DNA of 64,000 bases from Phytomonospora sp040655735. GTDB taxonomy: Bacteria > Actinomycetota > Actinomycetes > Mycobacteriales > Micromonosporaceae. Within the stretch, counting starts at the first letter, position 1, and the number at the start of each line of letters is the position of its first letter. The position numbers were made by a program, and so were the translations under genes. The DNA lies in contig NZ_JBFAKK010000003.1 of assembly GCF_040655735.1 (NCBI RefSeq), positions 372,001-436,000 of the forward strand. Reading direction: 5' to 3'. Of the stretch, positions 17,484 to 26,026 are shown one piece after another. The notes beneath the pieces were generated by a model. It made no database searches and had not been told where the DNA came from. It worked only from the letters and a program-made list of their open reading frames with translations.

Positions 17484-17711
17484 ATGAAGGCCGAGATCCA
17501 CCCGACGTACGTCGACACCGAGGTCACCTGCTCCTGCGGAAGCGTGTTCACCACCCGCAGCACGGTCGGTTCCGGCAAGATCCACGTCGAGACCTGCAAC
17601 GTCTGCCACCCGTTCTACACGGGCAAGCAGCGCATCCTCGACACCGGTGGCCGCGTGGCCCGCTTCCAGCGCAAGTACGCCAAGGCGCAGGCCGCCAAGG
17701 CCGAGAAGTAG
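17484..17711 (+). CDS. rpmE: 50S ribosomal protein L31
   Basis: A 75-residue component of the large ribosomal subunit. It begins MKAEIHPTYVDTEVTCSCGS and keeps the zinc-binding cysteines as C-S-C-G and C-N-V-C-H, so it is the zinc-containing form. GAGGA precedes ATG 17484. It sits between rho and prfA as in many actinobacteria, although the large secreted-protein gene separates it from rho. About 180 bases of leader precede it, with a TAGGAT (17326-17331) that could be a promoter -10 element. Confidence 0.97.
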   Translation: MKAEIHPTYVDTEVTCSCGSVFTTRSTVGSGKIHVETCNVCHPFYTGKQRILDTGGRVARFQRKYAKAQAAKAEK

Positions 17712-17720
17712 CGACTCCAA

Positions 17721-17762
17721 CGGCGTCCACCCGGCCCTCGCGGCCGGGCGGACGCCGTTTTC
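17721..17762 (+). terminator. Intrinsic terminator after rpmE
   Basis: A long stem: CGGCGTCC pairs with GGACGCCG, and inside it CCCGGCC pairs with GGCCGGG, with one A-C mismatch between. TTTT follows. It lies 9 bases after the rpmE stop and separates rpmE from prfA. Confidence 0.85.
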
Positions 17763-17799
17763 TCGTTCCTAATCCGACTCCTCGCCACAGGGAGAACCG

Positions 17800-18903
17800 A
17801 TGAGTGAGTCACAAGGCGGGAACCGGCTGGCGGACATGCTCGCCGAGCACTCCGAACTGGAGAAGCAGCTCGCCGACCCGTCCATCCACGCCGACCAGGG
17901 ACTCGCGCGCCGCGTGGGCCGCCGCTACGCAGAACTGAGCCCCATCGCGGCCACCGCCGCCGAACTCGACGCCGCGCGCTCCGACCTGGCCACCGCCCAG
18001 GAGTTCGCCGCCGACGACGCCGACTTCGCCGCCGAGGCCAAGGAGATCGCCGCGCGGATCCCCGCGCTGGAGGTCCGCCTCGGTGAGCTGCTCCTCCCGC
18101 GCGACCCCGACGACGCCCGCGACGTCATCGTCGAGATCAAGGCCGGCGAGGGCGGCGACGAGTCGGCCCTGTTCGCCGGCGACCTGCTGCGCATGTACTC
18201 CCGCTACGCCGAACGGCGCGGCTGGCAGATCGAGGTCATCGGCTCCGAGGAGACCGACCTCGGCGGTGTCAAGGACATCTCCTTCTCCGTCAAGACCAAG
18301 GGCGTGCCCGAAGGCGGGTACGGCGTGTGGTCGCGGCTGAAGTACGAGGGCGGCGTCCACCGCGTCCAGCGCGTCCCGGCGACCGAGTCGCAGGGCCGCA
18401 TCCACACCTCCGCCGCCGGCGTGCTCGTCCTCCCCGAGGCCGAGGAGGTCGACGTGCACATCGACATGAACGACGTCCGCGTCGACGTGTTCCGCTCATC
18501 GGGACCCGGCGGGCAGTCGGTCAACACCACCGACTCCGCCGTGCGGCTCACGCACGTCCCGACCGGTCTGGTCGTGTCCTGCCAGAACGAGAAGTCGCAG
18601 CTCCAGAACAAGGAGTCGGCGATGCGGATCCTGCGCTCGCGCCTGCTGGCGCTCAAGCAGGAGGAGGCCGACGCCAAGGCCGGCGACGCGCGCAAGGCGC
18701 AGGTCCGGACCGTCGACCGCTCCGAGCGGATCCGCACCTACAACTACCCGCAGAACCGCCTCACCGACCACCGGATCGGCTTCACCGCGCACAACCTCGA
18801 CAACGTGCTCCAGGGCGAGCTCGACCCGGTCCTCGACGCGCTGACCGACGCCGAGCGCAACGCCCGCATGGAAGGCGAGGAAGGGCTCAGCCGCAAGGGG
18901 TGA
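17800..18903 (+). CDS. prfA: Peptide chain release factor 1
   Basis: A 367-residue class I release factor that reads UAA and UAG and triggers peptide release. The stop-codon recognition motif is P-A-T (RVPATESQGRIHTS), which marks RF1 rather than RF2. The catalytic GGQ loop is in SSGPGGQSVNTTDSA, with Gln as the methylation target of PrmC. ATG 17800 follows GGGAGAA. The prmC gene lies 2.2 kb downstream rather than adjacent; a Uma2 remnant and an opposite-strand GGDEF gene separate them. Confidence 0.97.
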   Translation: MSESQGGNRLADMLAEHSELEKQLADPSIHADQGLARRVGRRYAELSPIAATAAELDAARSDLATAQEFAADDADFAAEAKEIAARIPALEVRLGELLLPRDPDDARDVIVEIKAGEGGDESALFAGDLLRMYSRYAERRGWQIEVIGSEETDLGGVKDISFSVKTKGVPEGGYGVWSRLKYEGGVHRVQRVPATESQGRIHTSAAGVLVLPEAEEVDVHIDMNDVRVDVFRSSGPGGQSVNTTDSAVRLTHVPTGLVVSCQNEKSQLQNKESAMRILRSRLLALKQEEADAKAGDARKAQVRTVDRSERIRTYNYPQNRLTDHRIGFTAHNLDNVLQGELDPVLDALTDAERNARMEGEEGLSRKG

Positions 18904-18996
18904 GGCTCACGTGGAACTCGATCTCGTGGCGCCGGGGTGGCAACGCCTATGGCGCCACGAGTGGACGGTCAGGCTCGTTGTGTGGAGGTGACCGCC

Positions 18997-19263
18997 GTGA
19001 CCGAGCGTGACGCTACCTGGGTGGATCCTGACCCGAAGGTACCGCCGAGCGACCCGAACGAGGCGCTGTGGCGGGGAGCGCTCGATCACGTCGGTCCGTG
19101 GACGGAATCCGACTTCAACGCCCTGCCCGAAGGGTTCGGCGTGGAACTCCACGATGGGCTCTTGATCTTGACACCTTCACCGGCTGCCGAGCACCAGTGC
19201 GCGCGGCAGACCGTCGCGCACTATCTCACCGAGGCGATTGGTGACGAGACCTCAGGCCGCTAA
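18997..19263 (+). pseudogene. Truncated Uma2-family (DUF820) nuclease-like gene
   Basis: GTG 18997 follows GGAGG and opens an 88-residue frame. WTESDFNALPEGFGVELHDGLLILTPSPAAEHQ matches, in pieces, the N-terminal third of Uma2 proteins, which are PD-(D/E)XK-like and usually about 180-190 residues. The later catalytic PD and E-x-K segments are missing. The frame ends in the last codons of the convergent GGDEF gene, with a 12-base overlap. It is probably a remnant left when the adjacent DNA was rearranged. Confidence 0.65.
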
Positions 19264-20835
19264 CCCCTCCTCGGACTCCTCCGCCTCGGCGAGGGCCTGC
19301 GCGGCCCGCTTCGACTCGTACATCGCCCGGTCGGCGACCTCGAAGGCGGTGGCCAGCTCAGGCTTCCCGCCGCGCCGGTCGTCCATCCCCTTCAGCTCGG
19401 CCCAGCCGATGCTCGCCGACAGCGGAGTCCCCGGCACCAGCGACGCCCAGTCCTCGGCGGCCAGGGCGCTGGTGATCCGTTCTCCTATTTCGGCGGTCTT
19501 GTCCATGCTCGCCGAGGGCAGGATCAGCACGAACTCGTCGCCGCCGTAGCGGGCCACGAAGTCCCGGCGGCGCATGATGCGGACCAGGGCGCCGGCCGCC
19601 TTCTGCAGGACGGTGTCGCCCGAGAGGTGGCCGTGGACGGTGTTGACCGCCTTGAAGCCGTCGATGTCGAGGACGCCCAGGACGCCGTCCTCACCGCGTT
19701 CGGCCATCGACTCCACGTAGCGCTGGAGGTGCCTGCGGTTGGGCAGGCCGGTGAGCGGGTCGGTGAGGGCCTCGTCGGCGTAGCGGGCGACCGTCATGCG
19801 CAGGTCCTCGTGGTCGAGGCGCGCGACGACGCCGTCGACGAAGAGGGTCTGGAGCCGGTCGAGGCTGCCGGCGGTGAGCTGGAAGGCGGCGCGCTCGGCG
19901 GCGTAGGCGGCCGCGTAGTCACCGGCGGCCAGGTGCGCCAGCGCCCGCAGGCGGGCGCTCTCGCCGGGGCCGATCTTCGACAGCTGCGGGTTGTAGGTGG
20001 CGCTGTCGATCCGCTGGAGCCGGTCGAGCGCGGCTTGGGGGTCGCCGGCCGCGATCGCGCGGCACACCTCGCCGTAGGCGCGCAGGTCGGCCAGTTCGGC
20101 GTCCCCGCCGGCGGCGTAGAGGTAGGGGCGCGGGTCGCGGTTGTCGCCGGCGTCGAGCGCGGCGAGGCGGGTGACGGCGTAGCCGAACCAGGGGAGGTTC
20201 ATGTCGGCGACGTCGGGGAGCCCGTCGGGCCGTTTGGGCGCGTGGCCCGCGTCGCTGATCAGGGCGCGCAGGACCCGTACGCAGCCGTCGGTGTCGCCGC
20301 GGTGGTCGAGGTAGAGGCCGAAGCGGACCTGCACCTCGGGCAGTGACAGGCGCCAGTCGCGGCCGAGTCCGGCGGCGACCTCGCGGGCGCGCCCGGCGGC
20401 GTCGGCGGCCTGGTCGTGGAAGCCGATGTTGGAGTAGGCGACGGCGAGGTTGTGCCAGCCCGCGGCCACGGTCACCTCGGGCTTGTCGACCTCGGCCAGG
20501 AAGCGCCCGCTGCGCACCAGGTGCGTCACGGCCCGTTCGAGTGAGCCGTCGGTCATCGCGACCTGCGCTGTCAGTGCGTGGAAATAGCCGAGGGCGCCCG
20601 GGTCGCCCAGGTCGCGCGCGGCCGCCGCGGCCCGGTCGACGGTTCCGGCGTACTCCGCGGTGTGCTCCAGGTTGATGATCCCGGCCAGCCGCAGCATCAG
20701 GAACCAGGTGCGCTCGGTGGCGTCGGAGGCGGTGGGCAGGCTCTCGTCGACGAGGCGGACGGCGGCCGACGAACGTCCCGCGCGCAGGAGGGCACGGGCC
20801 TCGCTCACCCGGGGATAGTCCTCGGCACTGGCCAC
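19252..20835 (-). CDS. Soluble TPR-like diguanylate cyclase (GGDEF)
   Basis: A 527-residue protein that would make cyclic di-GMP from two GTP. The N-terminal 330 residues are helical repeats of TPR type (AGWHNLAVAYSNIGFHDQAADAAG). The C-terminal GGDEF domain has DPLTGLPNRRHL and an intact active loop, YGGDEF, near residue 429. An RRRD inhibitory site lies exactly five residues before GGDEF, so product feedback is likely. There are no membrane helices. GTG 20835 is chosen because of the GGAGGTG ribosome site; longer in-frame extensions have none. The gene lies opposite to, and between, prfA and prmC. Confidence 0.88.
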   Translation of the reverse strand: MASAEDYPRVSEARALLRAGRSSAAVRLVDESLPTASDATERTWFLMLRLAGIINLEHTAEYAGTVDRAAAAARDLGDPGALGYFHALTAQVAMTDGSLERAVTHLVRSGRFLAEVDKPEVTVAAGWHNLAVAYSNIGFHDQAADAAGRAREVAAGLGRDWRLSLPEVQVRFGLYLDHRGDTDGCVRVLRALISDAGHAPKRPDGLPDVADMNLPWFGYAVTRLAALDAGDNRDPRPYLYAAGGDAELADLRAYGEVCRAIAAGDPQAALDRLQRIDSATYNPQLSKIGPGESARLRALAHLAAGDYAAAYAAERAAFQLTAGSLDRLQTLFVDGVVARLDHEDLRMTVARYADEALTDPLTGLPNRRHLQRYVESMAERGEDGVLGVLDIDGFKAVNTVHGHLSGDTVLQKAAGALVRIMRRRDFVARYGGDEFVLILPSASMDKTAEIGERITSALAAEDWASLVPGTPLSASIGWAELKGMDDRRGGKPELATAFEVADRAMYESKRAAQALAEAEESEEGLAA

Positions 20836-21105
20836 TGCGCACCTCCCTTCGCCTAAGCATGCCGTATCCCGGCAAACCGGCGGAGGCGGCTCGCCCTGCC
20901 CGTGAAGACGGTGGAAACGGTACCTAGGACGCCAAGCGGACAACTCCCGGATCGCGGGACGGCGGGGACACCGTCGACACGACGATCGTCGCGATTCCCA
21001 CCACGCGACCCGAGTCGTCTCTACGACATTAGTGCGCGCGCCGCCGAAAACGTCGTCCGGCCGGTGGGCGGCGTGAGCGCCGCGCCTGCCGATAAGTTGT
21101 ACCGC

Positions 21106-21948
21106 GTGGCGCGAACGTGGCGGGACCGAATTGTCGAGGCGGCCGGGCGATTGTCGGAGGCGGGCGTCGCCTCTCCCCTGGTGGACGCCGAACTCATGGC
21201 CGCGCACGTGGCCGGGACCTCACGCGGAGGGCTGATCCTCGCCGACCCTCCCGACGACGAGGCCGCGGCCCGTTTCACGGCCCTGGTCACTGAAAGATCG
21301 GCCCGTGTTCCGCTCCAGTACCTCATCGGCGTCGACTTCGTCGGCGTAGAACTCGCTGTCGGCCCGGGTGTGTTCGTGCCGCGGCCGGAGACCGAACTGC
21401 TCGTCGAGTGGGCGCTTCGCAAGCTCGCCGGAAAGCCCGCGCCGGTGGTCGTCGACCTGTGCTCGGGATCCGGCGCGATCGCCGTGGCGATCGCGGTCAA
21501 CCGGCCCGACGCCGAGGTCTACGCCGTCGAGCGCAGCCCCGAGGCCCTGGAGTGGCTCCGGCGCAACGCCACCGGCCACGATGTGGAGGTCGTCGCCGGC
21601 GACGCCACTGACTCCTCGACGCTGGCGTCCCTCGACGGCCGGGCCGACGTGGTCTTGTCGAACCCTCCTTACGTCCCCGAGGCGACGGCCGTTTCCCCGG
21701 AGGTGCGCCACGACCCGCACCGCGCGGTCTTCGGCGGTGAGGACGGCCTCGATGTGATCCGGCCCCTGCACCGCCGGGCCTGGGACCTGCTGCGCGACGG
21801 CGGGCTGTTCGCCGTCGAGCACGACGACACCCACGGGGTGGTCGTGCCCGTCCTGCTGCGGCAGGCGGGCTGGGCGCACGTCCGCGAGCACCGCGACCTG
21901 GCGGGCCGTGCGAGGTTCGCCACCGCGAGCAAGGGCGACGCGCCATGA
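21106..21948 (+). CDS. prmC: Release factor glutamine methyltransferase
   Basis: A 280-residue SAM-dependent enzyme that methylates the GGQ glutamine of release factors. It has a helical N-terminal substrate domain, then a Rossmann methyltransferase with VVDLCSGSGAIAVA (SAM loop) and SNPPYVPE, with the catalytic NPPY at 186-189. GTG 21106 matches the family's start. TAAGTT lies 7 bases upstream (21093-21098), so the message is probably leaderless. It overlaps the next gene by four bases (ATGA). Confidence 0.93.
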   Translation: MARTWRDRIVEAAGRLSEAGVASPLVDAELMAAHVAGTSRGGLILADPPDDEAAARFTALVTERSARVPLQYLIGVDFVGVELAVGPGVFVPRPETELLVEWALRKLAGKPAPVVVDLCSGSGAIAVAIAVNRPDAEVYAVERSPEALEWLRRNATGHDVEVVAGDATDSSTLASLDGRADVVLSNPPYVPEATAVSPEVRHDPHRAVFGGEDGLDVIRPLHRRAWDLLRDGGLFAVEHDDTHGVVVPVLLRQAGWAHVREHRDLAGRARFATASKGDAP

Positions 21949-22262
21949 CCGAGGGAGCGGGGTTCACCCGCACCGTCGAGGACTTCACCTGCGCGCACTG
22001 CGGGCGCGTTGTCCGCGGCACCGGTTACACCAACCACTGCCCGCGCTGCCTGTGGTCGCGGCATGTCGACGTCAACCCCGGCGACCGGGCCGCCGACTGC
22101 GGTGGCCTGATGCCGCCCATCTCGGCGATGCTCAAGGGCGAGCGGTTCGTGATCATGCACGAATGCGAGCGGTGCGGACATCGCAGGCCTAACCGGGCGT
22201 CTCCGCGCGACGACCGCGACCTGCTCATTTCCCTCATGTCGCGGCCTTTCCCCTCCGCGTGA
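21945..22262 (+). CDS. RNHCP domain zinc-finger protein
   Basis: A 105-residue protein with two cysteine pairs near the N-terminus (CAHC and the C-P-R-C of NHCPRCLWSRHVD), a later CERCG, and the R-N/T-H-C-P-type motif that names the family. The cysteine pairs suggest zinc ribbons, perhaps binding nucleic acid. ATG overlaps the prmC stop as ATGA, so translation is coupled. Function is not established for the family; placement among translation-factor genes hints at a ribosome or RNA role. Confidence 0.75.
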   Translation: MTEGAGFTRTVEDFTCAHCGRVVRGTGYTNHCPRCLWSRHVDVNPGDRAADCGGLMPPISAMLKGERFVIMHECERCGHRRPNRASPRDDRDLLISLMSRPFPSA

Positions 22263-22330
22263 CCCCGCCGGTGTGATTTAGGGCAGGGTCGCGGGAAACT
22301 CTCAGACAAGGGCTCGTAACGTTGGCGGGC

Positions 22331-22984
22331 GTGAGGCTATTTGACTGCACCAGTGTCGACGAGCGCGACCGCGCCATCGAGGCCGCCATCTCCGCGGTGC
22401 GTTCGGGAGACCTGGTGGTCATGCCCACCGACACCGTCTACGGGATCGGCGCCGACGCGTTCAAGTCGTGGTCGGTGGAGGCGCTGCTGCGCGCCAAGGG
22501 CCGCGGCCGCGATATGGCGCCACCGGTGCTCGTCGGGTCCCGGCGGACCCTCGACGGGCTGGTCCTTTCGCTGCCGTCCACTGCCAGGGACCTCGTCGCG
22601 GCCTTCTGGCCGGGCGCGCTGACGGTCGTGGTCGAGCACGCGCCGACCCTCGACTGGGACCTCGGTGACACCGACGGGACCGTCGCGGTGCGCATGCCGC
22701 TGCATCCGGTGGCCCTCGAAGTCCTCAGCGAGACCGGCCCGATGGCGGTGTCCAGCGCCAACAAGTCCGGTCAGCCTCCGGCCTCCACCGCGACCGACGC
22801 GCGCGAGCAGCTCGGTTACGGCGTGAGCGTGTACCTGGAGGCCGGTCCCTCGGCCGACATCGTGCCGAGCACCATCGTCGACTGCACCGGCGACGTGCCG
22901 ATCCTGCTGCGCGCCGGCGCGCTGTCCCTGGAGCGCATCCGCGAGGTGGTCCCCTCGACGCGCGGTCCCGAGGAAAAGGGCTGA
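22331..22984 (+). CDS. L-threonylcarbamoyladenylate synthase (Sua5/YrdC)
   Basis: A 217-residue enzyme forming threonylcarbamoyl-AMP from threonine, bicarbonate and ATP for the t6A37 modification of tRNAs that read ANN codons. It has MPTDTVYGIGADAF, a Lys/Arg-rich segment AKGRGRDMAPPVLV, FWPGALTVVV and SSANKSGQPPA. GTG 22331 is chosen over TTG 22322 because TAACGT lies 8 bases before it, consistent with a leaderless message. The stop overlaps the next start by one base (TGATG). Confidence 0.93.
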   Translation: MRLFDCTSVDERDRAIEAAISAVRSGDLVVMPTDTVYGIGADAFKSWSVEALLRAKGRGRDMAPPVLVGSRRTLDGLVLSLPSTARDLVAAFWPGALTVVVEHAPTLDWDLGDTDGTVAVRMPLHPVALEVLSETGPMAVSSANKSGQPPASTATDAREQLGYGVSVYLEAGPSADIVPSTIVDCTGDVPILLRAGALSLERIREVVPSTRGPEEKG

Positions 22985-23589
22985 TGACGCCGCCGTTCAC
23001 CGTCCTTTCGGTCTGCATGGGCAACATCTGCCGCTCCCCGATGTCGGAGCGGCTGCTCGTGCTGCGGCTGCGCGAGGCGCTGGGTGACGACGCCGAGCGG
23101 GTCGACGACCTGCTGCTCAGCCACTCCTGCGGGCTGGGGTCGTGGCACGTCGGCGAGGGCATGACCGAGGCGACCGCCGACGTCCTGCGCGAACGCGGCG
23201 GTGAGGGCGAGGGCTTCCGGTCGCGGCAGATCGGCTCCGACAAGGTCGACATCTCCGACCTGATCCTGACCGCGACCACCGAGCAGGTCGACTACATCCG
23301 CTACAACCACCCCGAAGCGCTGGAGCGCACCTTCCTGGTCCGTCACTTCGCGGCGCTGCTCGACCACGTCGACGAACGGACGCTGCCCGCGTTCGACCCG
23401 GAGCCGGAGGCCTTCCAGGCGCGGGGTGTGGCGATCGTCAAGGCCGTCGACGCGCTGCGCGACCGCGGCGAGGAGTCCGAGCTCGACGACCCCTGGGGTC
23501 TCGACCTGACGACCTACCGGCGGATCGCCGACGAACTCGACGCGGCGCTGGTGCCCTTCGCCGCGCTGCTGACGGGTGGGACGCGGTGA
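22984..23589 (+). CDS. Low-molecular-weight protein tyrosine phosphatase
   Basis: A 201-residue phosphatase. The catalytic P-loop is VCMGNICRSPMSE (C-X5-R-S) near the start, and the general acid is probably the Asp in DDPWGLD near the C-terminus. Proteins of this family act on phosphotyrosine, or, in some cases, arsenate. It is co-translated with the upstream Sua5 gene (TGATG) and the downstream AtpI-like gene (GTGA overlap). Confidence 0.88.
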   Translation: MTPPFTVLSVCMGNICRSPMSERLLVLRLREALGDDAERVDDLLLSHSCGLGSWHVGEGMTEATADVLRERGGEGEGFRSRQIGSDKVDISDLILTATTEQVDYIRYNHPEALERTFLVRHFAALLDHVDERTLPAFDPEPEAFQARGVAIVKAVDALRDRGEESELDDPWGLDLTTYRRIADELDAALVPFAALLTGGTR

Positions 23590-23996
23590 AGCTCAGCCGG
23601 CGCGTGCGCATGGTCCGCCCCTCTTTGATCACCTCGGCGTTCCTGGCCGTCCCGCTGGCCGTGGCCGGCGGGATCTGGAAGGGCCTTCCCGGTGTGATCG
23701 GTGCGCTGGTGGGCCTGCTCATCGTGGCAGTGATGTTCACCGCATCCTGGTACGCGATCGCGTGGGTCGAGGTGTGGGACGTCCGGCTCGTTCTGCCGGC
23801 CGGGATGATGGCCTACACCTTCAAGATCATCGTCTTGATGGCGGCTCTTCTCGTGGCAAGCCGTCTGAAATGGGATGGATTGCACCCAATGGTGGCCTCG
23901 GTCGCGGTGTCGATTGTGGCCTGGCTGACAGTTCTGATGATTTGGGGCGCACGAGCGAGGTTCCCCTATGTAGAGGAAGAAAAACACGTGGAGTAA
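23586..23996 (+). CDS. atpI: AtpI-like membrane protein, ATP synthase assembly
   Basis: A 136-residue protein with four predicted membrane helices (LITSAFLAVPLAVAGGIW, VIGALVGLLIVAVMFTAS, MMAYTFKIIVLMAALLVA, MVASVAVSIVAWLTVLMI). It lies just upstream of the ATP synthase genes. AtpI-family proteins assist c-ring assembly and ion uptake. The GTG start overlaps the phosphatase stop (GTGA), so it belongs to the sua5-phosphatase unit as well as to the atp neighbourhood. Confidence 0.75.
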   Translation: MKLSRRVRMVRPSLITSAFLAVPLAVAGGIWKGLPGVIGALVGLLIVAVMFTASWYAIAWVEVWDVRLVLPAGMMAYTFKIIVLMAALLVASRLKWDGLHPMVASVAVSIVAWLTVLMIWGARARFPYVEEEKHVE

Positions 23997-24065
23997 CTTC
24001 TACGTCACGTACGGATGACTCGTCGTCAGAGTCGCATACCCCCCTAGGGAGCGACCCGGACGGCT

Positions 24066-24071
24066 GATAAT
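24066..24071 (+). promoter_or_regulatory. Candidate -10 element of the atp operon
   Basis: GATAAT ends 12 bases before the ATG of the AtpZ-like gene. There is no convincing -35 element at the expected distance. It is the best promoter signal in the 87-base gap after atpI and would give a very short leader. Confidence 0.4.
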
Positions 24072-24083
24072 CTCTGCGCCAAC

Positions 24084-24308
24084 ATGACCAACGACCCGTC
24101 ACCCAAGCGCCAGCAGCACTCTGGCGGCGATCAAGGCTGGGCCGTGATCAGCTACCTACTCGCGGGCATGCTCGTCTGGGGTGGCGTCGGCTGGCTCCTT
24201 GACTGGTGGCTGAACATTCCGAACCACCTCGCGACCTTCTTCCTAGGGGTGGGCGGGGCCGGAGCGGGTTTGTACATGGTCGTGAAGAAGATGGGCCAAT
24301 CCGAGTGA
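24084..24308 (+). CDS. AtpZ-like small membrane protein
   Basis: A 74-residue protein with a hydrophilic N-terminus and two membrane helices (WAVISYLLAGMLVWGGVGWLLD and FFLGVGGAGAGLYMVVKKM). It matches the AtpZ/ATPase gene-1 family found next to atpI at the head of F-type ATP synthase operons, where it helps assembly or magnesium transport. Start ATG 24084; 19 bases separate it from atpB. Confidence 0.7.
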   Translation: MTNDPSPKRQQHSGGDQGWAVISYLLAGMLVWGGVGWLLDWWLNIPNHLATFFLGVGGAGAGLYMVVKKMGQSE

Positions 24309-24327
24309 CAGGCGAAAGGCGGACAAG

Positions 24328-25122
24328 GTGACTGGAGCACCCGCGATCCTCGCGGAGGAGCCCCACTTTCCTCCGGGTATTGACAGCTTCAATTTCGCCG
24401 ACTGGATTCCCGGGCTGCCCACGGGCCTTCTGACGACCATCACCTTCCTCGTCTTCCTCGGCGTCGGGCTGATCATCCTCGGCTTCATGCTGGCCTACCG
24501 CAATCCCCAGCTCGTCCCGACGCGCGGACAGTGGATCGCCGAATCCCTCTACGGATTCGTGCGCAACGGCATCGTGAAGGACATCATCGGGCCGGAAGGG
24601 CTGCGATTCGCGCCCTACTTCGCCTCGCTGTTCGCCTTCATCCTGCTGATGAACGTGTTCGCGATCGTGCCGTTCGCCCAGATCTCGCCGATGTCGCACA
24701 TCGCGTTCCCGGCGGTCCTGGCGATGCTGTCCTGGTTGCTCTACAACTACGTCGGCATTCGCAAGCACGGCTTCTGGAAGTACATCAAGAACAGCTGCAT
24801 CCCGAACGGAACGCCCATCGGGATGTACCCGATCATCGTTCCGATCGAGTTCCTGTCGAACCTGATCCTGCGCCCGGTCACCCTCGCGGTCCGGTTGTTC
24901 GCGAACATGTTCGCCGGCCACATGATCCTGCTGGTCTTCATCCTCGGCGGCGTGACGCTGCTGAATTCCGAGAGCATCTTCCTCAAGGCGGTCTCGCCGG
25001 TCTCCTTCTTGATGGCGATCGTCATGACCTTCTTCGAATTCTTCGTGCAGCTGCTCCAGGCATACGTGTTCACCCTGCTCACCGCGGTCTATGTCCAAGG
25101 ATCGCTCGCGGACGAGCACTAA
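24328..25122 (+). CDS. atpB: ATP synthase F0 subunit a
   Basis: A 264-residue membrane subunit forming the proton half-channels beside the c-ring. The essential Arg lies in LAVRLFANMFAGH, and the second-to-last helices show the usual polar residues (FFEFFVQLLQAYVFTLL). GTG 24328 follows AAGG. At least five membrane helices are visible and the length is normal. Confidence 0.97.
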   Translation: MTGAPAILAEEPHFPPGIDSFNFADWIPGLPTGLLTTITFLVFLGVGLIILGFMLAYRNPQLVPTRGQWIAESLYGFVRNGIVKDIIGPEGLRFAPYFASLFAFILLMNVFAIVPFAQISPMSHIAFPAVLAMLSWLLYNYVGIRKHGFWKYIKNSCIPNGTPIGMYPIIVPIEFLSNLILRPVTLAVRLFANMFAGHMILLVFILGGVTLLNSESIFLKAVSPVSFLMAIVMTFFEFFVQLLQAYVFTLLTAVYVQGSLADEH

Positions 25123-25236
25123 AGAACACGCGCAGCGCCCCAGGCGCGCCGCACAGGCCAGCAAGACCAGTAACACCAAGCACAGCCACGTGCGCGTGAC
25201 GGACACGCCACGCAACCAATGAGGAGAACACTCATC

Positions 25237-25455
25237 ATGTTCGGCAGCCTTAGCGTCATCGGCTTCGGTCTTTCCGCCATCGGCCCGGCCATCGGTGTCG
25301 GCCTTATCTTCGCGGCGTGGATCAACTCCACCGCCCGTCAGCCGGAGTCGGCCAACATCACCCGTCCGATGATGTTCGTCGGTGCCGCGCTCGCCGAGGC
25401 GCTCGCCCTGTTCGGCCTGCTGCTCGCGTTCATCCAGAACACGCCGCCCGTTTAA
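25237..25455 (+). CDS. atpE: ATP synthase F0 subunit c
   Basis: A 72-residue hairpin of two helices forming the rotor ring. Helix 1 is Gly-rich (FGLSAIGPAIGVGLIFAAW), the loop contains ARQPE, and helix 2 carries the proton-binding Glu in GAALAEALALFG. ATG 25237 is preferred to ATG 25219 because GAGGAG at 25221-25226 is correctly spaced for the later start. Confidence 0.96.
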   Translation: MFGSLSVIGFGLSAIGPAIGVGLIFAAWINSTARQPESANITRPMMFVGAALAEALALFGLLLAFIQNTPPV

Positions 25456-25492
25456 CACTCAGCGACCGTAAGCAAAAGACGGGAGCAACCCC

Positions 25493-26026
25493 ATGAACTA
25501 CGCAGCTGGAGACAGCACCGGGATCATCATCCCGGTCTGGTCCGAAGTGATCGTGGGCACGATCGCCTTCGCGCTGCTCTGCTTCGTGCTGATGAAGTTC
25601 GTCTTCCCCAAGATGGAAGAGACCTTCAAGGCCCGGGTGGACGCCATCGAAGGCGGCATCGAGCGTGCCAACAAGGCGCAGGAAGAAGCCAACGCCCTGC
25701 TGGAGCAGTACCGCCAGCAGCTCGCCGAGGCCCGCACCGCCGCCGCGCAGATCCGTGAAGAAGCACGGGCCGACGCGCACGGCATCCGTGCGGACATCCT
25801 CGCCAAGGCCGAAGAGGACCGCGACCGCATCCTCACCGCCGGACGCGACCAGCTCGCCGCCAACCGCCAGCAGCTCATCCGTGAACTGCGCGGCGAGATC
25901 GGCGAACTCTCGGTCGAACTGGCCGGCCGCATCGTCGGCGAGTCCCTCGCCGACCAGGCCCGTCAGAGCGGCACCGTCGAGCGTTTCCTCAACGACCTCG
26001 ACGCCGAACCGGCCGGGCGGGCGTGA
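25493..26026 (+). CDS. atpF: ATP synthase F0 subunit b
   Basis: A 177-residue peripheral-stalk subunit: one N-terminal membrane helix (VIVGTIAFALLCFVLMKFVF), then a long charged coiled coil rich in Ala, Glu and Arg. GGGAGC precedes ATG 25493. It overlaps atpH by one to four bases. Confidence 0.96.
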   Translation: MNYAAGDSTGIIIPVWSEVIVGTIAFALLCFVLMKFVFPKMEETFKARVDAIEGGIERANKAQEEANALLEQYRQQLAEARTAAAQIREEARADAHGIRADILAKAEEDRDRILTAGRDQLAANRQQLIRELRGEIGELSVELAGRIVGESLADQARQSGTVERFLNDLDAEPAGRA

